In this document: one piece after another, positions 37,901 through 49,062 of the stretch | How positions within the stretch are numbered: the stretch's first letter is position 1 | Layout of the letters: every line of letters begins with the position of its first letter | Assembly: GCA_023055355.1 (NCBI GenBank) | Contig: JALJCS010000001.1 | Location: 68,489,381 to 68,553,380, forward strand | DNA length: 64,000 nucleotides | Direction of reading: 5' to 3' | Source: Agelaius tricolor | Taxonomy: Eukaryota; Chordata; Aves; Passeriformes; Icteridae | Made by a program: the position numbers and the translations under genes | The notes under the pieces: generated by a model | The model's input: the letters and a program-made list of their open reading frames with translations, nothing else | Told to the model about the DNA's origin: nothing | Database searches by the model: none

Positions 37901-39525
37901 CAGCAATCAGCAATGACCCACATTCAAATACCTATATTTCTCTTCCAAAATGGAGATGAATCTTCACTGATTCTTGGTGAAAAAACCCTCAGCCAGCAGT
38001 AGTCGAACTCTTTCTCATCAGCCTACCTGCTAGATTTATATGATATGCACCCTGAAAAGCATATTCTGCTCTCCAAGTAATTGGGGAAATATGATGACTA
38101 ACCCACAGGATAGAAGAGCGAGGGTTCCTCAGCCAAGCAAAACACAAAGGAATGTATACTTGAAATCAGGGAAATAGGACCGGTGCTATCAAAAGGCCAA
38201 ATTCCCTGGAGAAACAAAATATCCAGGAATTTAATTTAATAAGCTAGAAAGCAAAGTAAGCATTTTACACCTCTATTAAATTTTCCTTATGAGTTTTCTC
38301 TGCAAATACAGAAAAGACAAGAATGCCATTTCCTTTATATGGATTATTAACATTTTGTTAGTTGTGATTTATTTATACAGATCTGACTAATGACTTAAAG
38401 TGAAATGGTTATAGCAGGGAGATGATAAATTATCTAGTGTATAACACTGCTTAAAACCTAAACATGTGTTTATAGTTGCTGTTCTAGGATAGTTGCCAAA
38501 GGGACATTTTACTCAGCAAGTTATATTAGTGTATTTTTTTCCTATAAACAACAAAAAACTCTCCAAAAATAATATAATGAGGGGAGGGGAAGGAATCTCA
38601 TTTGTTTGCTGCTAGGAAGCACCATGAATCAGATTTTAAAAGGAATTTCCATGTTGTCTTAATTAAAAAATTCATTTCTTGATACAATTTGGGTAGAATT
38701 TTCAGTAAAAGTACACATTACCTACTATATACTCTATTTATATGACAAAGAAGCAAATCCCTCAGCAGAGAAGGCTGTCACTGTCTGTGGAGTCACTTGT
38801 AGCACATGGAAGGAGGTGGTGTTTTGCTTTTTGGAGTTAGTTGAAGAAGAAACTTACAGTAACGCTACTGAAGTCTAACAAGCCCAAGTGACGTTCTCAA
38901 AAATTCTGAGAAATAAAGGAAAATAACTGAAAAACCATAAGTCCTATTCTGGAAGATTTATTCTCTAACAGTAACCATCATATACGTGAATGAAACAGTC
39001 TTAACCAATGAAGAAGAAGAAAAAAGTCTGAAATCTACTGTGTGACATTTATTCTTAAGAATCTTTACTTCAAGAAGGTTTTTATGATATAAAGAGAGAC
39101 ATTTTCACTTGAAAGGAGATGAGAAGAAAAAAGATGTAAAAGTCATCAAATTAGAATCTCACAGTAAATATGCTCACCATGAAGCCACCAAAAGAATAAA
39201 AGGCATGCCACAAAATCAGAAGTAATATTTAATTGAAGAAAATGGAAAAGAGATTAAATGTAAACTATAATAAGGTCAACAACAAAATATTTTTCTGGTC
39301 AGCTTGCTAAAGGCATAAAATCTATTAATAAAACCATTTTTAAATTCTCATGAGCAGGTAGCTTGCTGAGAGCTGGTATGGGCAATTCAGTTGAAAAGAG
39401 GAACTAAAGGAAAATAAGAGAGAAAAATTAGGTGGACTCTTTGTATGCATTACTGATGGAGGGGTTATAGGGAGTTTCCATACCATTACCTGTCTGTGCA
39501 GGGAAAAAAATGTCAAAAATAAGTA
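34947..39525. other. gene-free noncoding DNA with a motif-dense patch
   Basis: No gene is supported. An open segment around 35375-35820 is covered by several overlapping frames and matches no family I know. A (GACA)n run lies at 36891-36907. The 36580-36870 stretch is less AT-rich and holds several transcription-factor-like words (ATTTGCAT, ATTGTT, TGTTTACAT); it could be a conserved regulatory element, which sequence alone cannot show. Confidence 0.65.
36891..36907. repeat. (GACA)n microsatellite
   Basis: Just over four units of GACA ending in GGCAGAC variants. It is a short tetranucleotide run of a kind common in vertebrate genomes. Confidence 0.85.
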
Positions 39526-39610
39526 ATAGAACCACAGAATGGCTGAGGTTGGAAAGGACCTCTGAAGGTTATCTGATTCAAACACCATATCCCTCTCACA
39601 ACCCCCCCTT
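39526..39610 (-). mobile_element. CR1: short CR1 LINE 3' fragment
   Basis: AATAGAACCACAGAATGGCT, then GAGGTTGGAAAGGACCTC, then GGTTATCTG correspond to the reverse complement of the last 80 or so bases of CR1 (terminal octamers followed by the GGTTGGAAGGGACC block). It ends in a C run. The element is truncated and diverged. Confidence 0.8.
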
Positions 39611-40319
39611 CCAATTATAGAAAGGATTTTGGGAAAAATGAACATAAAGAATGCTATCAGATCATAATTACTAGACATTATTTACCCAAAAAGTCAAACA
39701 AAATTCTAATACAAAATAAATGATGTACCAATGGGGTTAGCATATTATTTTAATTTTCATTATAACACATTTGATACAAAATCTTTCAGGGTAGTCAAAC
39801 TTAGAAATGACTATTTAAAATATTAATTTGAATTCAGTATTCATGAGTGCAAATCAATGTACATTGTAGACAAAATTATCCTACTTACATACACTTATGA
39901 TGGTTTCCATTAAAGAAGGTAGAAAAGATTTCCAGGGAGCACAGTTTGAGGGAAACATTTGTGCAAAAAATTGCCATACACAAAGTTCAGATACATTTAA
40001 GAAGCAATAAAGGAAAACATTCATACAAGAAAACACAGAAAATATTTTGCAGCTTTTCTTGAATGCTGCATGCAATTCTAGTTTCCTAATCCTGAAAATT
40101 ATACAGTTAGATGCAAAAGGAACAACACTGAATCAAGAATGACCAGAGGTACTGCACAGACTTCATCCAAAAAGAATCACAAAGTAAAAAGCAATAAGTG
40201 CAAAATTCTTAGCTGACAGAGAATATCTAAAAGTTAGTATAGTTCAGGTCAAGAAAATTATGATTCATAAAATTGTGAATGAAGTTGTGGTATTTCTCAC
40301 AGTGCCCAAGTATGAAGTC
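39611..40319. other. noncoding DNA between CR1 fragments
   Basis: AT-rich, with only short open frames. The part from about 40130 may belong to the 5' side of the ancient CR1 copy that follows, but I cannot align it with confidence. Confidence 0.6.
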
Positions 40320-40560
40320 ATCCAATTAAATTAGCAAGTAGCACAATTATAATAAAAATAAAAGGAAGAACTTCTTCTCACACATTGTGCTAGTAGTGCC
40401 ACAGGATCAGGATGTTGTGTAGACTAAAAATAGATATAAACTAGAAAAATAATAGATGGAAGAGAGGCCGTGAGCAGGCTTATAAAGTCAAAGGCCTGGA
40501 CACAATCTACTGCAAAGGAAGTCCTTAAATTGCTAACTGCTACAAGCCAGGAAGCCATGT
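40320..40560 (+). mobile_element. CR1: ancient CR1/L3-like LINE 3' fragment
   Basis: The order AAGGAAGAACTTCTTCTCAC, GTGCCACAGGATCAGGATGT, then an ATAGATGGAAGAGAGG block and CTACAAGCCAGGAAG matches the older amniote CR1/L3 layout as I recall it (cannot-miss words CCACAGGATGTTGTG and TGGATAGAGGTCC, then TGCCAGAAGCTGGGA). It has diverged far more than the other copies in the window. Those copies are of the modern avian type, so this one probably predates bird radiations. Confidence 0.6.
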
Positions 40561-41754
40561 AGAGGGAAGAACTTTTCCATACCTGCTTTCTTTCATATTC
40601 ACTATCAATGACTACCAGAGGGTTAATAAGATAAATGAATATTTGGTCAGAACTAATGCACTCATTTTTACTTATATTCTTAAAGAAACTTAGTGAAAAG
40701 TGATGAGCAGATGGGAAAGAGAGAGAAATAAGAAATTAATGAAATCTATAAATTTAGGAAAGCTGTGAAAAAAATATGTCCTAAAAAGATAAACTATCAC
40801 AAAATGAGTTGTTAAAGAAGAGAAACTAGACCAAATTAATAATTAAAATTGCCAGCTGTCTTTGAGAAAGCTCTTTAGATGGCATGACTCCAATACTTCA
40901 AGAGAAATATATAGGTGAGGGTAAAAGATGATCGAGGACAGATATTAAACAACATTTGTTTTGGAGTCAGATTTTTGTCCTTCATCTCTTAATCGGTGTT
41001 TTTGTAATGAATATTCACAGTTCATTTCTCTCAGCAAGAGTTTCTTCAGTTACCAGACATGGGTCTGTTAGGCAGCTCCATTCATTCAGTCATGTCATTT
41101 CCTTGTTTCATTAAAGACAGCTTTCATTTCACAGACCCAGCATGGGTTTGTGTTTGGAAGGGAGAGAGGAATTCAGCTCACTGTTAATAAAGCTATGCAT
41201 GGTTCCAGCTTGTTATCTTTAAATTTCACCCGGCAAGGACAATTGCTTTACATTAAAAATTATAATAATAATAAACTCTAACTCCGTTACTGTTGAAGTG
41301 CAATCGTTCTGATCACTTTCTGCCAATAAACAGCTACAGATAAAAATGAATGTTTTACTGTGGCTGTGGGTGATATGGTTCTCTTTTTGATCGGTACACA
41401 TGGGAGGAAGGACTCTGTGTCTGAGTGGATCTGTTTGCTTTTTCCCTGGGCCTCAAAAGGGCCACTGAGATTGTAGAAGGGAGCAAAAGGTCCATATAAT
41501 TTCCTCAGCTTAGCTTTGATGGCATGTTTAGTCACCCACTGTTCCTACTAATGTGTTTCTTCAGTGTTACCCGCCATAAGCAGGAACAAACAGGCTTCCT
41601 CCAGTCCCTGTAGGAGCAATGTTTGAGATCCATTCCTTCTGTACATTTTCTGAACTCTTCTGCAAAAACATGCTTATATACATTGACTTTTCAAGCCAAA
41701 AGTTCCAGATCTCAAAAGAACTTGAGCATTGTGATGCAGAACTTAGCAATATTT
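40561..41754. other. noncoding DNA between CR1 fragments
   Basis: No gene visible. The open frames near 41219-41749 on the minus strand are short and unrecognised. Confidence 0.65.
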
Positions 41755-41987
41755 AAAAATGTGAGTAGGAAGACATTTTCTACTCTGAGGGTGGTGAAAA
41801 GGTGGAACAGGCTGCCCGAGAAGTTGTGGTTGCCCCATCCCTAGATTTGTTCTAAGTCAGCTGGATAGGGCGTTGAGTGACCTGTTCTAATAGAAGATGC
41901 CACTGGCCATTGCAGAGGGATTGGAGCCAAATGATCTTTAAAGTTCCTTCCAAGCTAACCAATTCTATGATGCTGTGGTTCTGTGAA
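41755..41987 (+). mobile_element. CR1: CR1 LINE 3' fragment reaching the 3' end
   Basis: A clear plus-strand CR1 tail. It reads TACTCTGAGGGTGGTGAAAA, GGTGGAACAGGCTGCCCGAG, AAGTTGTGGTTGCCCCATCC, then TAATAGAAGATGCCACTGGC, TGATCTTTAAAGTTCCTTCC and finally AATTCTATGATGCTGTGG with a GTTCTGTGA repeat. Every block is in family order, ending in degenerate terminal octamers. The 5' part and all coding sequence are missing, as is usual for CR1, which truncates on insertion. Confidence 0.93.
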
Positions 41988-43825
41988 GTCAAGCTTGGAG
42001 TGTGGTTGCATTACAGCTTGGGCATGACCCCAGGCTGTGTCTCTGCTGCATGCTTTTTGCTGGCTGATGCAGTCCAGTAAAAGCTTTTCCTTAGTAGTTG
42101 GTGCCTGGCAATCTAATCTCAGCTCTGAAGCTGTCCAAAGTGTTTGAAAGCTCCCTCAGCCCCCAGCCCTCCTTAATGTGTGCTGTGTTATGGGTGTCCC
42201 TTGCGATTGTTTTAATACATCACTTTAATTAGGTTCACTGCTACTAGAGATGTATGTGCCCTGGACTGACAGCTACTACTGGGTTCATTTTTAATATCAG
42301 ACAGCTTAATGGAGACAATGTGTTGGTTTCCTGTGGAAAAACAAGAAGTGAAGATACCAACTGAAAATTATGAGATAGGGTCACAGAGAAACAGACCAAA
42401 TTTTATTTTGGAACTATCAAAATGGAACTATCTTCTCAAAACAGAATTATCTTTTTCTATCCATTTATCACTCTTAATTTCTTAATGCCAATTTCTTTCT
42501 CCTTTCAAGTCACAAGGAACAGCCAGCAGGACTCTGCATGAAGGACAGAGGTGCATTAAGTTTACTATTAAATCAATTCCAGAGATGCCACATATCCAGA
42601 CTGCTTTAACACCATCCTGGCTCACATTACATGGAGTATCACTGTACCTACTTTTTAAATGGCTCTCAGATTTCTCAGTTTTAATATGCCACTATGCATG
42701 GAAACAACAAAATACATTAGCAATGACAGTGGCAAGGTCCTCTGACTTCAGCTTGACTGAAAATTTTGTTTCTCCACTGTTGCTTTCATCAGTGCCAAGA
42801 ACACAACTTTTCCATTCAAGCGCCTCATACAGGCCACAGGGAAGCACAATGATGGATATTCTGTGTGGTCCAGATCGCTTCTTCAGTGTAATGTGAATAT
42901 CTGTGTGCTCCCCCCAGCACTGATTTCTGTGCTAAGCATGCATTCCATTTTTGGATCCTTCTCTTCAGCTTACTGCCTGCATGCCACCTTACCAATATAT
43001 GCCATCTGTGGTAATCCTTCCCTCGATGCCTTCCTTTTCCCCTGAAGAATGGGACTCTTTTTTACACTTCCCTTCTCTAAAAGACATCCTCTAAAGGTAC
43101 CATTGACTTATTTTTCAATATTTGATAACATGATCCCATCTTGGGTAAGTTAGAGAATTGAATGGAAACTAGATAGAATTAAGCTAATATCACAGCTAGT
43201 GCTAGCAAGCTATACCAGGGGAGGGGAACCAAAAACAAACAAAAAACCAACCAAACAAAAAAACCAAAAATAAAAACAACCATCAAATCAAAACAAACAA
43301 ACAAACCAACCAACCGCAGGGAAATAGAATAGATGGAAAAAAATACAGTAGCAAAGCAGAAATGTGTGAGAAAGAGGATGAGAGATAAATGAAAAGATAA
43401 ACTCTAAAAAAAACTTTTTAAAAAGCAAAAAGAGACAAATAATAATGTCAGCCCTTCCAGAGAGATTAAGAAATGGGAACTCAGCCAACACAAGGAATAG
43501 AAGAACAATATTATAATTGTTTCTTGAGAGATCTGGCAATGGGCCATTTAGCCTGCTTGTTTTTACCTTGGGTCATTGCCCAGACTGGACAATTAAAAGG
43601 ATATTTTTGTCATAGAACCAGTCATTTTATTTCACTGCTGTTAAAAAAAGTGTCGCTACCAACTGTGCACATTGATTTTATCTGTAGTTGTAGGATTTTG
43701 TGGAACAAAAAGCACTTGCTATAGTTCAAAAATCTCAGAAGCACAACCCTTTCTTGAGGTCTTCTCAAATTAAAATAATGACTTCATAGAGAGTAGGTGA
43801 AATCTCACCTTCTCTACCTCCCCTT
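41988..43825. other. gene-free noncoding DNA
   Basis: No gene supported. The 42585-42896 open frame (103 codons) does have an ATG but no recognisable content. An A/C-only simple-sequence stretch (AAAC, AACC, CAAA units) runs from about 43228 to 43315. Confidence 0.65.
43228..43315. repeat. A/C-rich low-complexity tract
   Basis: Units such as AAACAAAC, AACCAACC and AAAACAAA with few interruptions; only occasional G or T appears. It probably arose by slippage. Confidence 0.85.
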
Positions 43826-43849
43826 CCCCCCCCCCCCCCCCCCCCCCCC
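43826..43849. repeat. 24-base poly(C) run
   Basis: An uninterrupted run of 24 C, preceded by CTACCTCCCCTT and followed by GCCACTTTTCC. The minus strand is therefore 24 consecutive G, able to form G-quadruplexes; the plus strand could form an i-motif at low pH. Runs this long are unstable and error-prone in sequencing, so the true length is uncertain. Confidence 0.95.
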
Positions 43850-45671
43850 GCCACTTTTCCCCAGAGGGAAATTTTAAATACAAGCTGACAACCAGATTCT
43901 CCTTTTATGATCACCTACACTTTCCTCTCTCCCATCCTGATTGTTGACATTTGCCAGAAGCACAATGAATCTTTAAATAGGAACTTCTGAAGACTGGTGT
44001 CATTTATTTTCCATCCTAAGCTAGAGAATGGATGGTGGTGAGTATATAGTGTTTTCCATTCAAGACTATTGGCACATCTGTTTTCCAGGGCTTTTTAAGG
44101 GTTGCTATGTTTAGCAAAGAAGTTATTTTAGTTGCATCAGATCCCACAGGATTTCAACATTTCTGACATTGGCGTTTTCTTACCGGTAGAGCTTTAGGAA
44201 TCTGAAAATTCAGATTGTGTAAATGTTATGTAGTGGAATCAAACATTAAAAATATTGTAAAGGAAAAAGAGGAATTGAAAGGCTGGATTTGCAAGCTATC
44301 ATGGTGTAGGAAGTGACTAAAGCCCCCTGTTCCACATGTACCTGAAGGAATTCAAGTCCATAGCTCCTAGCTTCCAAAGCAGTAGTTTGTTCATTTAACT
44401 GTGAGCTCATCTGCAACAACTGCTGTTCCATATAAAACCCTGCATTTATGATTGAGCACAAGACTTAGAATGGGTCTCCTGCTTGGAGAGCAAGAGCTAA
44501 ACCTGGAGGTGAGACACCTGTATTTGAGGACACTTTTTGAACAGTCTAGTAAAAAGCAGCCTAAAAGTTCCATATCACCAAGGGACTTAAGTGTGACATT
44601 TAAGTTACTGTTTGGGAGTCCTGAAAGATGGTTTTAAACAGACTTGTATGGACACAGGAATGAGAATAGGGCAAAGAATTTAATAAAAGGAAAATAAAAT
44701 AATCCCCACATTTTTCCCAACTGAAAGGATTTGCCAAATTTGGGTTGAAGTCATCATTAAAAATGGTAACAGTGACATGATGGCTTTAGGTAAGTTTTTA
44801 TTTCTTGAAGAAAATTTTCCTTGCTGTTTGATAAGGGTTTATAATTGTATAAATATACAGAAAATGTTTAAAAATATTAAGAAGTAATAAAGTAATAAAG
44901 TAATTGGGTTGTCTTTTCTCAAAATTTGTCTTTCTCATACAAGGAGTTTTGAAGTACTATCAGGTTCTTGTGGTTTATATTTATATTTTTATATTGCAGT
45001 TCTTGAAGCAATTATATATGCCTGACTGGCTGTTAGAAAAGAGATATGGAAATTTTTCAGTAAGATAAAACAAGTAATTAAAAAATCTCATTGTCTATAA
45101 GGTTTGAAGTATGAAAAATAAATCATAGAGTAGGATGTCATAGTTGGTTCTGCCTGAAAAGGGGTGGAAGATTGCTTTGTCATTTGTCCAACATTTAGTT
45201 AGATTTGATTAAATAAAAATATGCAAAATCAGGCTGAGATCCAAGATCAACACATCTTATTCTAACTGTTTTAATTTTCTGACCATATATCCAGGACACA
45301 TATCAGCAGGTCAGTGACTACATTCCAAGACTATTGTCACTCAAGAGAAACGTAACTGGTTTATATAGTTATTTTTTTACAAATTTATCTAGCCAGCTTG
45401 TCAGGAAAACCAGATGTGGGAAAAAAATCATATTTGAAAATATTTTTTTTTCACTCATTATCAATGGGACCATTGGAAAACATTGAGTACATTTAAGCCA
45501 TCAAACAGGAGTTTACTATGCATCTTGGGACCCTGTATCCTGGTACCCTCTAGCATTTAAAATCTGGAGTCCCAATTGTTTTCCAAATGCCCTAGAAGCT
45601 CTGAGGGATTGTGGACTTCCCTTTGCCAAAGGATTACAGAAAGATGTAACCCTCTGAACCCCCTAGATCCA
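43850..45671. other. gene-free noncoding DNA
   Basis: No gene visible. A nine-base repeat built on AGTAATAAA occurs near 44882-44903. Otherwise it is AT-rich background. Confidence 0.7.
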
Positions 45672-45801
45672 CCCCGTACTCAAGGCAGGGACAGGTAGAG
45701 CAAGTTGCCCATGGTTGTGTCCACTTCACTTTTGTCTCCAGAGAGGAGAGAGCCCACCAATTCTGGGAAATGTGTTCTAGTTCAGACACCCTCACAGTGA
45801 T
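45672..45801 (-). mobile_element. CR1: diverged CR1 LINE fragment
   Basis: CTCAAGGCAGGGACAGGTAG, AGCAAGTTGCCCATGGTTG, TGTCTCCAGAGAGGAGAG, then CACCCTCACAGTGA follow the same order as the reverse-complemented CR1 3' region (compare the copy at 63.0 kb: CTCAAGCAGGGTCATCCCAG and so on). The CR1 signal stops at CACAGTGA. The terminal octamer end is not present on the left, so both ends are lost. Confidence 0.75.
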
Positions 45802-46085
45802 TATTTTTCCTTTTTGTCACTGCTTTCCCCTTATCTGCACAGCCACTTGTGTCACCAGCTGGGTTGGGCATGACTTGCCCTGGTTAAACCTGTGCTGCTC
45901 ATTCCCCGTCACCACCTGAGTCAGGCCTGGAAATGGCTTCAGGGAGAATTTGCTTCACAGTCTTCCCAGGGACTGAGCTGCTGATCTCCTTGCAGTTTTT
46001 GGGTTCTGTTTCCAGTAGATAAATGTGATGTTTGTCTTCATTCCATGCCTTACCTATGTTCTCCTTTGCTGTTTCTCTCCCACAG

Positions 46086-46218
46086 GTGTGGTCAGCGTGC
46101 TTGTGTCTCCCCTTGGCAGTCAGTTTGGCACTCTGAGACAAGTCCCCAGAAATTCTGGGAGCAACATGGACTACAGCCAGCTGTCCCATGTCCTTACAAG
46201 CCTTCTCACAAGGAGAAT
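46086..46218 (+). other. possible exon of an unknown transcript
   Basis: A good acceptor-like context (a T/C-rich run ending TTTCTCTCCCACAG at 46072-46085) precedes 133 bp that are open in one frame throughout. The segment then meets AGAAT followed by GTGAGC, a moderate donor. The translated frame contains the words PLGSQFGTL and SNMDYSQLSH, which I do not recognise. The opposite strand is also open for about 96 codons (45899-46189), which lowers the weight of openness. This is a hypothesis only: such pairs arise by chance several times in 64 kb. Confidence 0.2.
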
Positions 46219-47490
46219 GTGAGCAGACCGTCTTTCACTGAAGAAAAAGCTACTAAATGAAAAGGAGTCTCAACTGTTACACACTGTAAAAATGCAGGGT
46301 AAAGGGCTTCCTAACACCTGCCCAACATTACAAAGTGTAAAATCAAGGTTATTTACCTATATTATAAAGCCTTTTATGACATCACTCATAGATACTAAGG
46401 TACTGAGGTGATGAGACACATGAATTATATAGATGCTTCAGAGCGCACAAAAGGTGAATGATGCCCATTAACAATTGAAAAGGATAACGCCTACGCTGGC
46501 TGCCAGGTCTGATTTTGTGTCATTCTGAGTGCTGTACTCATGTGCCCTATTTGGAGAAGGCCTGTCCAATCTGTAAGCCAATATGCAAAATTTACACCCA
46601 GCTGTGAGGTTCTGGCCAGAAGAAAAGGCATTACAAATCAGAGTAAATACCTGATCTCTGCCTTTTGGACTGCAAGCTTCTTACATAGTGTGCTTTTACC
46701 ATATACCTTTACAGTATTTGGCATGTTGGGACAACCAAACAAACCCAGATGTGCTACTATGTGCCATGGTTTAGTCCTAGATGGGAACTAAGCTCCACAC
46801 AGATGCTTGCTTACTCACTCACTCACTCCTGGTGGAGTGGCAGAGAGAATCAGAACAGTTAAAATAGGAAAAATCATGGGCTAAGATAAAGACAGGTTAT
46901 CAAAATATGAAAATTTTCCTCTACCACTAAAACTTAATTTTAATTTGCTTTTTTAGTTCTTTAGAATTATTCTTCTAACACAAGGTAATTAAAGCAGTGA
47001 TTTTCTTTTGAAAATAATGAACTGGCCATTGTAATTGGACAGAGAAGTATGAGATTTTGAGGTAAAAGCATCCCTGTTCAAAAATATATACCTTTGTTTA
47101 AGTATCTTGAGTGGCATGCAGCAGTTTTTAGCATAATCCTCTCTCCATCATTTATGCTTTATTAAAGCAGTCTCAATTTCAAACCTGTTTGATATCCAAT
47201 TCCAAGGGAAAGTGATTTAGAAAAGAATTATCAATCTCACAACATCACCAGATAGATTTCTTGCATGTGTGTGTACATACTTGTGTGTATGAATAAATGT
47301 ATGCATGGAATTTCATGAAACAGGTTTATCTAAATCAAGGCATAAAAGAACCAAGGAAATAATCTTCATATTTTCCCTCTTGGCCTTGTGAGTTCCTTAG
47401 TGCTGCACATAGAACATGCAGAGTTAGAAAGGATACAGGACAAAATTAACCAGACAGTATTGAGCATTCTTTCTCTTCTGACCAGACAAT

Positions 47491-47527
47491 TCTTTTTTTT
47501 CTTTTTTTTTTTCTTTTTCTTTTTTTT
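47491..47527. repeat. T-rich pyrimidine tract
   Basis: Thirty-seven bases of only T and C, with T runs of eight to eleven separated by single C. It could be the decayed A tail of a minus-strand insertion, but no attached element is recognisable. Confidence 0.85.
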
Positions 47528-49013
47528 ATGACACTGTCTTAATTTGTGTGAAAGTAGTTCAGGTGAGGTAGGCTGCACCTGTGTAGATGAAGGTAAATGT
47601 GGGTCTTAAGCAAGAGAGACGTGAGTTTATATTGCCCTGTAACACTTTTCCATTTTTAAATTGAATATTCTAATAAAACTGCTGAAGTATGTGAGCTCTC
47701 CTCAGCAGTCAGGTTAACTCCTAACCACTGGCGACTTGGAGGCTTTTCCATTCAGCACAGCCAAAGACAGATTAAATTAATAAAAGGGAGTAGGCTAGTG
47801 GTATCATCTGATCTGCAGTAAAACAGTTGGGTCTGGAAACGTCTGACTTTAACATGAATTAAAATCTGAAAGTTTTTTTCTGAATTTTCATTTCCTTCCT
47901 GTGTTCCTACAGAGATTGCAGTGTCATGTGTCACAGCACCAGTCCCAGAGTATTTCCTTTCTGTGGAAGCTCTTTCCTACAGATTGTGAGTATGCTAAGA
48001 AAATTTATATGATATAAGCACACATATATACACTGTATGTGACATTCTGCATCCAAGCTGGAGGCTGAAGGGGAAAGGACAAGAGAAGAGGAAAGGCCTC
48101 CCTTTAACAAGCCAGAATAACACCAAACATGAGGCTAACTGGGAGAGAACTCTGCTCTCTTAAAAGTAGGCAGCTCTGTGTAACAGCATCCTTTTATTCC
48201 GTGTAATTGGATCTCTTAAAATGTGTTTAAATATCAGTGAGTGAGTATCACAAATTATGTCACTTGGCAATCTTTGAAATCTCTTTTCCCTCAGGGTCAG
48301 CAGCAGGGGAAATGAACCTGGAAGATGCTAACAAGGCATTTTAAAGCCCAAGTGGTCTCTCTCCAAATTGAAAATCTATTAATCTACTCATTGGATTTTA
48401 CAACACAAACTCTTTTCTCTGTATATTTATTTCTTTATATATCCTGAAAAGTAATAAGAAATAGCTTTTAAAATAGCTTCCAACTGCTACATGTTAGCTT
48501 GGACAGTACAGAAAAAAACCCACGGGAAGAGATTTTCCCTTTCCAAAAGGTTCTAATTACTGCCAGAAAAGACATAAGGTTCTACAACAGTTCTGATTAT
48601 GCAAAACTATTTGGGATTTTGGCTGCAATTTTCCTTCATATTCTTCCATTCTTCTGCAACCCTACCCTATCTCACTGTCTTTCATGTCCTTTTATTTATG
48701 TGTTTCCTCAAATAGGACCATCACAGCCCTTTAGTTTTATGAGTTTATCAGGGAGCTTGGTAATTGGAGCAGATTTTTAATTGAGTGTGCTAAGGGGCAC
48801 ACACATTCCCAAATGATCACATGACTGCAGCAGGGTTTTTCTCTGGGCAATCTGTGCTCAGTGGCATGAAGGTCTGCTATACAAACTGCCTGGAGTGGTG
48901 CTGCTCAGGTCATTTATAGAAACAACTCTGGAGTCTCTCTTTGCAAATTGTCAGAGATTTGAGCTTTGCTGAGTCAAAGTCCTCATCCCCAAGTTCTTCC
49001 TCCAAAAGGTCCA

Positions 49014-49062
49014 TATCCTCCTTGTCCTGGGTGCCCCAGAACTGAAAGCAGCACTTCAGATG
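49014..49062 (-). mobile_element. CR1: possible CR1 internal fragment
   Basis: TCCTTGTCCTGGGTGCCCC followed by AGAACTGAAAGCAGCACTTC resembles the reverse complement of the CR1 segment that reads CCCAGAACTGGACACAGTACTCC in other copies. The match is short and the flanks do not extend it convincingly. Confidence 0.4.

Larger units (their letters stand above)
45802..49013. other. noncoding DNA with an exon-like segment
   Basis: No gene is established. An exon-like segment is at 46086-46218 (separate entry). A pyrimidine run rich in T lies at 47491-47527 and short ACTC repeats at about 46814-46827. The rest is AT-rich without recognised content. Confidence 0.6.
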
